Position numbers and translations under genes: made by a program. From Microbacterium sp. Leaf159 (lineage in GTDB: Bacteria; Actinomycetota; Actinomycetes; Actinomycetales; Microbacteriaceae), in the NCBI RefSeq assembly GCF_001423615.1, contig NZ_LMOU01000001.1, positions 107,138 through 171,137 on the forward strand: DNA of 64,000 nt, written 5' to 3'. This document shows, in pieces, positions 46,469 to 54,141 of this stretch; within the stretch, counting starts at the first letter, position 1, and every line of letters begins with the position of its first letter. The notes under the pieces were generated by a model. That model had not been told where the DNA came from and did no database searches. It saw only the letters and a program-made list of their open reading frames with translations.

Positions 46469-49062
46469 CAGGCGCCCTCGACCGGAGCGAGCTCGATCGC
46501 GGTGACCGCGAACTCGTCCGCCTCGGTGAACTCGAGGTCGGCGATGCGCCCGACGGCTCGGAGATCGTCGGCCGCTGCGCGGAGCGCCTCGAGCTTGGCG
46601 GCAGGGGCGGCGATCGCCGCGCGCGACACCGGGGTCTTCTGCGAGGCCTTCGCCTCGGTCTTGGCGCGGCGGATGCCGATCAGAGCCTCGCTCGCCGCCG
46701 ACAGCACAGCCGTGTCGCCCTCGATGCCGAGTGCCTCGGGCCAGGCCGCAGTGTGCACCGAGCCCTCTTCGAACCACGACCACACCTCTTCGGTCGCGAA
46801 CGAGACGATCGGTGCGAGCAGTCGCAGCAACGTGGACAGCGCCAGGCGCAGCGCGAGCGCGGCGGATGCCTGACCCACGTCGTTCTGGTTGTAGGCGCGC
46901 TCCTTGACGAGCTCGAGGTAGTCGTCGCAGAAGGTCCAGAAGAACGCCTCGGTGACTTCGAGTGCCTTCGCCTGGTCGTAGTTCTCGAACGCCCTGGTGG
47001 CCTCCGCGATCACGGCGTCGAGCCCGGTGAGCATCGAGGCGTCGAGAGCGTGGGTGACCTGTGCACCGTCAGGCACGGGGAACGACAGCACGAACTTCGC
47101 GGCGTTCAGCACCTTGATCGCCAGTCGGCGACCGATCTTGACCTGCGTCGGGTTCTGCGGGTCGAAGGCGGCATCCATGCCCAGGCGGCTGGAGGCGGCC
47201 CAGTAGCGCACCGCATCCGATCCGTGGGTCTCGAGGATGTCGGCCGGCGTCACGACGTTGCCCTTCGACTTCGACATCTTCTTGCGGTCGGGGTCGACGA
47301 TGAAGCCCGAGATCGCGGCGTTGCGCCACGGCGAGCGGCCATCCTCGAGAGTCGAACGCAGCATGGTCGAGAAGAGCCAGGTGCGGATGATGTCCTGACC
47401 CTGCGGGCGCAGGTCGAACGGGGCGGTGAGCTGCCACAGCTCCTCGTCGCGCTGCCATCCGCCGGCCAGCTGCGGGGTCAGGGACGACGTGGCCCAGGTG
47501 TCGAGGATGTCGGCCTCGGCCTCGAAGCCGCCGGCCACTCCACGCTGATCCTCGGTGTATCCCGCAGGCACATCGGTGGTCGGATCGATGGGAAGGATCG
47601 CGTGATCGGGGGCGAGCACCCGGTCGTAGTCGCGGTCGCCGTTCTCGTCGAGTCCGTACCAGAGGGGGATCGGCACGCCGAAGAAACGCTGACGCGACAC
47701 GAGCCAGTCGCCGGTCAGGCCGCCGACCCAGTTCTCGTAGCGCACCCGCATGAACTCCGGATGCCAGTCGAGCTCGGTTCCGTGCGCGAGCAGCTCGTCA
47801 CGGAGCTTGGCGTCACGGGCGCCGTTGCGGATGTACCACTGCCGCGTCGACACGATCTCGAGGGGACGGTCGCCCTTCTCGAAGAACTTCACCGCGTGGT
47901 TGAACGGCTTGCCGACCGCGGTCATGTCGCCTGTCTCCTGCAGCTTCTCGACGATCGCCTTGCGCGCCGAGAACACGGTCTTGCCGGCGAGCTCGGCCGT
48001 GTACCAGTCGATGGCCTCGGGACTCGCCACGATCGACGGGGCGGTGGGCAGGAAGCGCCCGTCCAGACCGATGGTCGTCATGTTCGGCAGGTCGCCGCCG
48101 GTGGTGGTGCGCAGCTCGCGCCACCAGATGATGTCGGTCACGTCGCCGAAGGTGCAGACCATGGCCGCACCCGTGCCCTTGTCGGGCTGCGCGAGGTGGT
48201 GTCCGTGGACCTCGATCTCGGCGCCGAAGAAGGGCGTCCGCACCTTCGTACCGATCAGGTGCTTGTGCGGGCCCTCGGGGTGCGTCACGATCGCGACGCA
48301 CGCCGGGAGCAGCTCGGGGCGCGTGGTCTCGATCGTGATCGAGCCCGAACCGTCTGCGAAGGGGAAATCGATGGTGTGGTACGCGGCCTGCTGGTCGCGG
48401 TCCTCGAGTTCGGCCTGGGCGATGGCAGAGCGGAAGTCGATGTCCCACAGGGTCGGCGCGAGCGACTGATAGGCCTCGCCGCGCTCGAGGTTGCGCAGGA
48501 ACGCGAGCTGGCTCTGACGAATCGTGTCGTCGGAGATCGTGCGGTACGTCTGGGTCCAGTCGACGCTGAGGCCGAGCTGGCGGAAGAGGGCCTCGAACTG
48601 CTTCTCGTCCTCGATGGTCAGGCGCTCGCACAGCTCGATGAAGTTGCGGCGGCTGATCGGCACCTGGTCGGCCGCGCGGCTGGACTTGTTGTCCCCACCC
48701 TCGAACGGCGGGGTGAAGTCGGTCTGGTACGGGAGCGTCGGGTCGCAGCGCACGCCGTAGTAGTTCTGCACCCGGCGCTCGGTGGGCAGACCGTTGTCGT
48801 CCCAGCCCATCGGGTAGAAGACGTTCTTGCCGCGCATGCGCTCGAAACGCGCCTTGACGTCGGTGTGCGTGTACGAGAACACGTGACCGATGTGCAGACT
48901 GCCGGACGCCGTGGGTGGGGGAGTGTCGATCGAGTACACGCCCTCACGGCCGGACTGTGCGGCGCGGAGTCGGTCGAACAGGTAGGTGCCCTGCTCCGAC
49001 CACGACTCACCCCACTTCGCTTCGAGGCCTTCGAGCACGGGCTTGTCGGGAATCACGGACAT
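46468..49062 (-). CDS. valS: Valyl-tRNA synthetase
   Basis: Class I aminoacyl-tRNA synthetase (864 aa) charging tRNA-Val. The HIGH-like motif is SGSLHIGHVFSY near residue 50, the KMSKS loop is RKKMSKSKGNVV, and the editing domain carries ETTRPELLPACVAIVTHP. The sequence matches the ValRS subgroup 2 common in actinobacteria. The ATG at 49062 is chosen over 49092 because GAGGAGACC precedes it on the minus strand. A -10 box TAGACT is at 49128-49133. No T-box is evident here, in contrast to ileS. Confidence 0.96.
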   Translation of the reverse strand: MSVIPDKPVLEGLEAKWGESWSEQGTYLFDRLRAAQSGREGVYSIDTPPPTASGSLHIGHVFSYTHTDVKARFERMRGKNVFYPMGWDDNGLPTERRVQNYYGVRCDPTLPYQTDFTPPFEGGDNKSSRAADQVPISRRNFIELCERLTIEDEKQFEALFRQLGLSVDWTQTYRTISDDTIRQSQLAFLRNLERGEAYQSLAPTLWDIDFRSAIAQAELEDRDQQAAYHTIDFPFADGSGSITIETTRPELLPACVAIVTHPEGPHKHLIGTKVRTPFFGAEIEVHGHHLAQPDKGTGAAMVCTFGDVTDIIWWRELRTTTGGDLPNMTTIGLDGRFLPTAPSIVASPEAIDWYTAELAGKTVFSARKAIVEKLQETGDMTAVGKPFNHAVKFFEKGDRPLEIVSTRQWYIRNGARDAKLRDELLAHGTELDWHPEFMRVRYENWVGGLTGDWLVSRQRFFGVPIPLWYGLDENGDRDYDRVLAPDHAILPIDPTTDVPAGYTEDQRGVAGGFEAEADILDTWATSSLTPQLAGGWQRDEELWQLTAPFDLRPQGQDIIRTWLFSTMLRSTLEDGRSPWRNAAISGFIVDPDRKKMSKSKGNVVTPADILETHGSDAVRYWAASSRLGMDAAFDPQNPTQVKIGRRLAIKVLNAAKFVLSFPVPDGAQVTHALDASMLTGLDAVIAEATRAFENYDQAKALEVTEAFFWTFCDDYLELVKERAYNQNDVGQASAALALRLALSTLLRLLAPIVSFATEEVWSWFEEGSVHTAAWPEALGIEGDTAVLSAASEALIGIRRAKTEAKASQKTPVSRAAIAAPAAKLEALRAAADDLRAVGRIADLEFTEADEFAVTAIELAPVEGA

Positions 49063-49127
49063 GGAGGTCTCCTCGAGCGATGTATGCGGCACTGTGTGAG
49101 CGTGCCTGAGTGTGGGTTGTGCCCCAC

Positions 49128-49133
49128 AGTCTA
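49128..49133 (-). promoter_or_regulatory. -10 box of valS
   Basis: TAGACT on the minus strand, 65 bases before the valS start codon. Confidence 0.5.
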
Positions 49134-49159
49134 ATCGTCCCGCACAGGTGGGGAGTCCC

Positions 49160-49633
49160 TCACTCGCCCCAGACGGCCTCCACGATCGCTGCCGCCTGGT
49201 CGTTCGTGACCGCCAGGTCGCCGTAGCTGGCCGCTCGCGTCTCGAGGTCCGGACTGATCTGCTCCACCACCTCTTTCACATCGATGGGTTCGCCATCGAC
49301 ATCGTTCACGGAGAGCTTGATCTGATCGCTCGGCACATCGTTGTTCTGGAGCACGATGGTGAGTATCCCGGCGAGATCATCGGCCGAGAGCTCGCCGTGG
49401 TCGAGATCCACCCCGACGATGAGGTTGAAGGTGAAGCCGTCGATTCCTTTCGCCGCGAACGAGTCGGTCACGCCGATGTCGGACTCCGCCAGGGCAGCGG
49501 GAATCGTCTCGGCGAAGTCCCCGTCGGAGAGCTCTTTCGTGATCGCTCCGCACCCGCTCAGCGCGACCATGGCGGCGCCGAGGGCGAGGATCGCGACTCC
49601 GCGGACGAGTCGAGTGACGCCGGTGGTGCTCAT
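49160..49633 (-). CDS. Lipoprotein, possible immunity protein of the T7SS-like cassette
   Basis: A 157-aa lipoprotein: hydrophobic signal (GVAILALGAAMVA) ending in the lipobox LSGC, with Cys28 as the lipidation site. The mature part is acidic and contains FTFNLIVGVDLDHGELSADD and VKEVVEQISPDLETRAASYG. No family recognised. It is the last gene of the five-gene minus-strand cassette and begins one base after the lipase-fusion stop. In the Staphylococcus aureus TslA system, a T7SS lipase is neutralised by an adjacent lipoprotein; the same arrangement suggests, but does not prove, an immunity role here. Confidence 0.7.
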   Translation of the reverse strand: MSTTGVTRLVRGVAILALGAAMVALSGCGAITKELSDGDFAETIPAALAESDIGVTDSFAAKGIDGFTFNLIVGVDLDHGELSADDLAGILTIVLQNNDVPSDQIKLSVNDVDGEPIDVKEVVEQISPDLETRAASYGDLAVTNDQAAAIVEAVWGE

Positions 49634-49634
49634 G

Positions 49635-51206
49635 TCAGCGTTCCACTCCCTGATAGACCTGGTGATCGACGACCGTACCACCGAGACCCGCGAGATCCCA
49701 GGGATCCGTGCCGTTGTTCGCGGCGTGGTATCCGCTCTCCCAGTCGCCGACGGAGTCTGCGTAGAGCGCGTTGTCGTGCGCACTGAATCCGTGTGATCCC
49801 GGAGGGTCCGGAAGGGTGATCTGGTGGATGTTCGGCGGGAGCACGGTCACGGGGGTGTTCGGGATGTCGATGGGCGACTGGCCGGGCAGCCCTGGCACGC
49901 CGACGAGACTTCCGTCCAGCATCGGCACGACGTCCGTCGCGTGCTGGAACGCGTAGACCGGCACGTTCGGCGGCACGTGGAAGTTGTCGACGGGGGAGCC
50001 GTTGGTCACGACCCCGATCGGGTTGTACGGGAAGGACGAGTCCGCGGCGAGGTTCGCCGCCATGATGCCTCCCTGACTGAAGCCGGTCAGAACGACATCT
50101 GATCCTGCGGGGATGCCCGCCTGTTGCATCGCGTCCAGCACAGCGCGCTCGTACTGCGTGCGGAAGAGCGGATTGTCGAGCATCAGAGCGAGGTTGTTGT
50201 CGCGGTCGTTCATCGCGCCCGCGGGTCCGCCGACCTCCCACGCCTGCGTCGAGGGCAGCGACACGACCCAGTGGGTCGATCCGTCGGGTGCGACGACCTC
50301 CTTGATGTCGATGGCGGTCGAATCCTCGCCGCCCATCGAATCGGTCGTGCCGTTGACCGAGACGAGGTCCGACAGGGAGTCGAGAGACGTCACCCCGTGA
50401 GCGTCCTTCCAGGCCTCGAGCTGTTCGTCGGTGAGCGTCGACGGATCGATCTCGTTCACGCGCGCGTCATCGGTCAGGAAGTCGTGCAGGACGTTGCCGA
50501 ACACCAACCCGAGCGGTCCACCGGTGGGCGCTCCGACCAGAGGCAGCATGTCCACGAGGAGGTCTCGGAGCGTTGCCAGTGCGTCTCCGATGAGGGGGAT
50601 CAGCTTGTACAGCAGCTGAGCGAGTGAGACGACGGCGCCCGTGAGGCTCTTGACCAGAGCGCCCGCAGAGGTGATGAAGTCGGCGGCGGACGACGCGAAG
50701 CGCTTGATGTCGTCGATCTTCTTCAACGGGTTGAGGCTGAAGCTGAAGAGGTCGTCGGCGAACCTGCTGAGGCTCCCGAGGAAGTCGCAGATCAGGACCC
50801 TCGTCGACTCGATGATCTGGCTGACCAGCCGCACGGCGCTTGCGGTGGCCCCGGTCCACTGCGCGGCGTCCTCGGCGACGGACAGCAGGTCGCCGTAGCG
50901 GGCCCGGAGCGCGCGGACCGTCCGTCCATCCATGTCTGCGAGTTTCGGCTCTGCGTCCCGCAGGGTCTCGACAACCCTGCGGAGGGACTTCTCCGCGTCC
51001 TCCCATCGCGAAGCGAATCCGCCGACCGTCCCCGGGTCGCCGAGGAGGTCGTCGAACCACTCGCGCAGCGGGGCGATGTACTGCATCAGCATCCCCGCGA
51101 AACCCGGGATGCTCGCGCAGTCCGCCTGCGACGCACTGGGCCCGGGCGCCCCGGCTGCCCAGGATCCGGAGCGCACCTGGCCGCTGATGGAGGCGATCGC
51201 GCTCAC
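49635..51206 (-). CDS. Helical domain fused to alpha/beta serine hydrolase, putative T7SS lipase effector
   Basis: A 523-aa protein of two parts. Residues ~1-240 are helical and WXG/LXG-like (WFDDLLGDPGTVGGFASRW, then AEPKLADMDGRTVRALRARY, then FADDLFSFSLNPLKKIDD). The C-terminal half is an alpha/beta hydrolase like PE-PPE or cutinase domains: nucleophile Ser377 in TGFSQGGIMAAN, probable Asp425 in QHATDVVPML, and His472 (or His477) in PGSHGFSAHD. There is no signal peptide. The GTG start overlaps the EspC-like gene. A secreted lipase or esterase is the best guess; no substrate can be named. Confidence 0.82.
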   Translation of the reverse strand: MSAIASISGQVRSGSWAAGAPGPSASQADCASIPGFAGMLMQYIAPLREWFDDLLGDPGTVGGFASRWEDAEKSLRRVVETLRDAEPKLADMDGRTVRALRARYGDLLSVAEDAAQWTGATASAVRLVSQIIESTRVLICDFLGSLSRFADDLFSFSLNPLKKIDDIKRFASSAADFITSAGALVKSLTGAVVSLAQLLYKLIPLIGDALATLRDLLVDMLPLVGAPTGGPLGLVFGNVLHDFLTDDARVNEIDPSTLTDEQLEAWKDAHGVTSLDSLSDLVSVNGTTDSMGGEDSTAIDIKEVVAPDGSTHWVVSLPSTQAWEVGGPAGAMNDRDNNLALMLDNPLFRTQYERAVLDAMQQAGIPAGSDVVLTGFSQGGIMAANLAADSSFPYNPIGVVTNGSPVDNFHVPPNVPVYAFQHATDVVPMLDGSLVGVPGLPGQSPIDIPNTPVTVLPPNIHQITLPDPPGSHGFSAHDNALYADSVGDWESGYHAANNGTDPWDLAGLGGTVVDHQVYQGVER

Positions 51207-51526
51207 AGCTCGCCCTCGATCGTGCCGAACGCCTTCACGGCCCCGTCCTCGATCTCGCCGAACGCATCGACGATGCCCTTGAGTCCTGTGCCGGTCGCGT
51301 CGGCGAGCGCGGTGGCCGCCGTGAGTGTGGACTCGGATGCATCGGCGAGCGCGTCGATGGCGGGGCCGAGCAGCGGCCCGCACATCGCTCCGAAGGCCGA
51401 CTGCCCGACGCCTCCCGCCGCTGTCTTCGCTGCGGCGCCGAGGAGCTCGGCGGCGGTGGTGAGTGATTTCACGTGTGCGCGAAGCTCATCTTCGTCGATG
51501 ATGATCTGCTGATTGGCTGCGGTCAT
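51203..51526 (-). CDS. EspC-like helical type VII secretion-associated protein
   Basis: A 107-aa helical protein: IIIDEDELRAHVKSLTTAAE, then a glycine-rich turn (GGVGQSAFGAMCGPLLGPA) and a second long helix DALADASESTLTAATALADA. This pattern is that of EspC/DUF2580-type proteins found with WXG100 partners in actinobacteria. No YxxxD signal is seen at its C-terminus. ATG 51526 is preferred over upstream frames. It lies between the WXG100 gene and the lipase fusion, whose GTG overlaps its stop. Confidence 0.72.
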   Translation of the reverse strand: MTAANQQIIIDEDELRAHVKSLTTAAELLGAAAKTAAGGVGQSAFGAMCGPLLGPAIDALADASESTLTAATALADATGTGLKGIVDAFGEIEDGAVKAFGTIEGEL

Positions 51527-51569
51527 CGTGATCGGTTCCCCCCGATTGTGTGTCTGGTGTGATCCGGCG

Positions 51570-51863
51570 TCAGCTGCCGCCGAGGACGCGCTGGCCGGCC
51601 AGATCCGCGTCCGAGTACTGGGTTGCGAGCTCTCCGAGCGCGTCGGAGATCGCGACGACGAGTGCGGTGCGTTCGCGCATGAGTCCGTCGAACCTGCCCT
51701 GTGCCGAGTCGAACGCGAGCTGGGCCTCGCCCGACCACGATCGACGAAGGATCCCCGCGTGGGCGGTGAGCTCCTCGAGGGCGGCATCGATGTTGAGCGA
51801 GGCGACGCTGATCGCCTTCGCGGCCTTCGCCACCTGGGCGGGGTTGACCTCGATCACGCCCAT
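51570..51863 (-). CDS. WXG100 family protein
   Basis: A 97-aa helical hairpin protein of the ESAT-6/WXG100 family. The turn motif is Trp43-Ser44-Gly45 in RRSWSGEAQL, and the C-terminal secretion signal YxxxD is present as Tyr83...Asp87 (QYSDADLAG). These are the hallmarks of type VII secretion substrates, usually exported as dimers. It begins with an ATG overlapping the stop of the YbaB-like gene. No EccC, EccB or EccD gene is present in the window, so a secretion machine must be encoded elsewhere if this is exported. Confidence 0.85.
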   Translation of the reverse strand: MGVIEVNPAQVAKAAKAISVASLNIDAALEELTAHAGILRRSWSGEAQLAFDSAQGRFDGLMRERTALVVAISDALGELATQYSDADLAGQRVLGGS

Positions 51864-52270
51864 CAGCGGTACTCGATCGTGCTGCCGCCTGCCTGCGGGA
51901 AGGCGGTGTCGATGTCGTTGCGCACGGCCGCGACGAGCGGCGAGCTCTCGCCGAGGGTCAGGCTCATCGACGCGAGCACCTGCTCTGCGGCCGCGCGCTG
52001 CGCCTTCGCGATCGTCGCGGTGATGAGTCCGCCGAGTGCCGCGGCGTCGGTCGCGGTGCTGATCGACGACAGCTGCACCGACTCGATCCCGCCGGTGGGG
52101 CGCGCGGTGACCGTGACGCGACCGTCCGCAGACGAGACCGTCGCCGTGGTCTCCGCGACCTCGTCCTCGAGCTTCGCCGACTCCGCGGCCAGGTCCTGAG
52201 CATGCGCTATCTGGGCATCGATCTTCGCGTTCAGCGCGGCGATCGTGTCCGAAAGTTCCTCGGTTGACAC
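51863..52270 (-). CDS. YbaB/EbfC-like protein leading the T7SS cassette
   Basis: A 135-aa protein with an N-terminal coiled-coil (IAALNAKIDAQIAHAQDLAA, then ESAKLEDEVAETTATV) and a beta-strand pair (DGRVTVTARPTGGIESVQL), the YbaB/EbfC nucleoid-protein pattern, with a final helix. Such YbaB-like genes often sit at the head of actinobacterial WXG100 clusters; their role there is not known. Start is GTG 52270 with a strong GGAGGAGGGGG upstream. A -10 box TATACT is at 52298-52303. Confidence 0.78.
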   Translation of the reverse strand: MSTEELSDTIAALNAKIDAQIAHAQDLAAESAKLEDEVAETTATVSSADGRVTVTARPTGGIESVQLSSISTATDAAALGGLITATIAKAQRAAAEQVLASMSLTLGESSPLVAAVRNDIDTAFPQAGGSTIEYR

Positions 52271-52297
52271 TGCTACCCCCTCCTCCGGTGTCCTCGC

Positions 52298-52303
52298 AGT
52301 ATA
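52298..52303 (-). promoter_or_regulatory. -10 box of the T7SS-like cassette
   Basis: TATACT on the minus strand, 27 bases before GTG 52270, giving the cassette its own promoter divergent from the peptide importer. Confidence 0.55.
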
Positions 52304-52359
52304 TGAGGAGCGGATGACGCGGTGAAGGCCGCGGAGCGCCCGTGTCGCCGTGGACGTCC

Positions 52360-52379
52360 TAGAATTGGATCGAGTCCAA
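52360..52379 (+). promoter_or_regulatory. -10 box and small palindrome of the peptide importer operon
   Basis: TAGAAT (52360-52365) is followed by TTGGA-TCGAG-TCCAA (52365-52379), a possible operator over the transcription start. Confidence 0.4.
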
Positions 52380-52427
52380 GAACTGATGCATCCGCGTCGT
52401 CTCCCGCATTCCCTCCCGAGGAACAGC

Positions 52428-54038
52428 ATGCCCATCTCCTTCCTGCGCCGCGCGATCCCGCTCGGTGCCACCGTCGCCGTGAGTGCTCTCCTGCTCAGCT
52501 CGTGCGCCGCTCCCTCCTCCGAATCCGACGGCGGCGAGCTCGTCTGGTCGATCGAGGGTGCGAACCTCTCGGCCGGTCACATGGACCCGCAGGTGAGCCA
52601 GCTCGACGTCTCGGGCATGGTGCAGCGCGCCGTGCTCGACTCTCTCGTGTTCCAGGAGGACGACGGTTCGTTCACCGCGTGGCTGGCGAAGGACTGGTCC
52701 GTCTCGGACGACAGCACCGAGTACACCTTCGTCCTGCGCGACGACGTGACGTTCTCGGACGGAGAACCGTTCGACGCCGAAGCGGTCAAGGCGAACTTCG
52801 ACCGCATCGTCGACCCTGAGACCGAGTCGGCTCAGGCGGCATCGATGCTCGGCGCTGATTTCTACGAAGGCACGGAGGTCATCGACGACCACACCGTGAA
52901 GGTGAGCTTCACCCAGCCGTACGCGCCGTTCCTGCAGGCGGCCAGCACTCCGCAGCTCGGCTTCTACTCACCGGCGGTGCTCGCCGAGTCCGCAGATCAG
53001 CTGAAGGCCGGAGGGCCCGACGTCACGGTCGGCACCGGTCCGTTCGTGCTCACCGAGTACACGCCCGATCAGGAGCTCGTCTACACCCGCAACGACGACT
53101 ATGCCTGGGGCCCGCACGGCGAGGACGCACCGAAGGTCGAGACGCTGCGCGTCGAGATCCAGCCGGAGGCATCTGTCCGCACCGGCGTGGTGCAGAGCGG
53201 CGAGGCTGATCTCGCGAGCAACATCCCGCCGAACCTCGCAGGGGATCTCGGAGACGGCATCACCGTCGATTCGATCGAGTACCCCGGCCTGCCCTATTCG
53301 CTGTACCTCAACGAGAAGTACGGCGTCTTCGCCGACGAGAAGGTCCGCCAGGCGTTCGCCCGGGGCATCGACGTCGACGCGGCAGTCGATGAGATCTTCT
53401 TCGGACAGTTCCCGCGGGCGTGGAGCGTGCTCGGGTCGACGACCCCCGGCTACGACGCCTCGCTCGAGGACAGCTGGCCGTTCGATGCCGCCGCGGCGAG
53501 CGCACTGCTCGATGAGGCGGGCTGGACGGAGCGCGACAGCGACGGCATCCGCATGAAGGACGGCCAGCGTCTGTCGGCACGGTGGATCGCCTGGACCCCG
53601 GTGCCGGACGACCGCGCGGCTCTGGCGAACGCGATCCAGTCGGATCTCAAGGGGATCGGCTTCGAGGTCGTGCGCGAGGTGCTGGAGCCGGGTGCCTACA
53701 ACGAGCAGTACGGCCCGAAGACGTTCGACCTGACCGACTGGGGATTCTCGGGCGTCGACCCGGACTTCCTGCGAGCGCACCTGCACACGGACGGATTCCA
53801 GAACGCCTCGCAGGTCACGGATCCCGAGATCGATGCGCTGCTCGACCAAGCCGTCGCGTCCAGCGACCAGGACCAGCGCAACAGCATCTACACGCAGCTG
53901 CAGGAGTGGAACGCGGAGTACACGGCGATCGTGCCGCTGTACAGCCCGTCGGCCATCACCGCCGTCGGCGAGCGCGTGAGCGGTCTGGACTACGACCTGT
54001 ACGGGCGGCCCCTGTTCTTCGACGTGAGCGTCGGCTGA
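52428..54038 (+). CDS. Peptide ABC transporter substrate-binding lipoprotein (SBP family 5)
   Basis: Solute-binding component of an oligopeptide/nickel-type importer (536 aa). The lipobox is LLSSC with Cys26 as the lipidation site, after the positively charged FLRRA. The mature domain shows SBP_bac_5 features: DPQVSQLDVSGMVQRAVLDS, WSVSDDSTEYTFVLRDDVTF and the late FDLTDWGFSGVDPDFLR. Substrate unknown (peptide, dipeptide or similar). ATG 52428 follows GAGGAA by seven bases. It is first in a four-gene importer operon. Confidence 0.92.
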   Translation: MPISFLRRAIPLGATVAVSALLLSSCAAPSSESDGGELVWSIEGANLSAGHMDPQVSQLDVSGMVQRAVLDSLVFQEDDGSFTAWLAKDWSVSDDSTEYTFVLRDDVTFSDGEPFDAEAVKANFDRIVDPETESAQAASMLGADFYEGTEVIDDHTVKVSFTQPYAPFLQAASTPQLGFYSPAVLAESADQLKAGGPDVTVGTGPFVLTEYTPDQELVYTRNDDYAWGPHGEDAPKVETLRVEIQPEASVRTGVVQSGEADLASNIPPNLAGDLGDGITVDSIEYPGLPYSLYLNEKYGVFADEKVRQAFARGIDVDAAVDEIFFGQFPRAWSVLGSTTPGYDASLEDSWPFDAAAASALLDEAGWTERDSDGIRMKDGQRLSARWIAWTPVPDDRAALANAIQSDLKGIGFEVVREVLEPGAYNEQYGPKTFDLTDWGFSGVDPDFLRAHLHTDGFQNASQVTDPEIDALLDQAVASSDQDQRNSIYTQLQEWNAEYTAIVPLYSPSAITAVGERVSGLDYDLYGRPLFFDVSVG

Positions 54039-54056
54039 CGCCTGGGTCGTCGAGCC

Positions 54057-54111
54057 CCCTCCGGTATATCGCTGCGGTATCGTTCGTGAGCGAGCGCCGC
54101 GTACCGGAGGG
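54057..54111 (+). other. Intercistronic RNA hairpin after the binding-protein gene
   Basis: A ten-base stem (54057-54066 with 54102-54111) encloses a 35-base loop with a further small hairpin. Such structures often protect binding-protein mRNA from 3' decay and set stoichiometry; it is not followed by a T run. Confidence 0.45.
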
Positions 54112-54141
54112 CGCTCAGGAACTGTCGAGAGGGCGCGAACG

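Noticed and set aside
46468..49093. T-box or other leader riboswitch for valS
   Set aside because: The 65-base leader lacks a TGGTACCGCGG-like element and is too short for a T-box.
46423..49134. Open frame of 903 codons on the plus strand opposite valS
   Set aside because: Shadow of valS: its product is repetitive and Arg/Val-rich, and the opposite strand carries intact HIGH and KMSKS motifs.
49635..52270. Complete ESX/T7SS locus
   Set aside because: No FtsK/SpoIIIE-type EccC, EccD or mycosin gene in the window; only substrates and accessory-like proteins are present.
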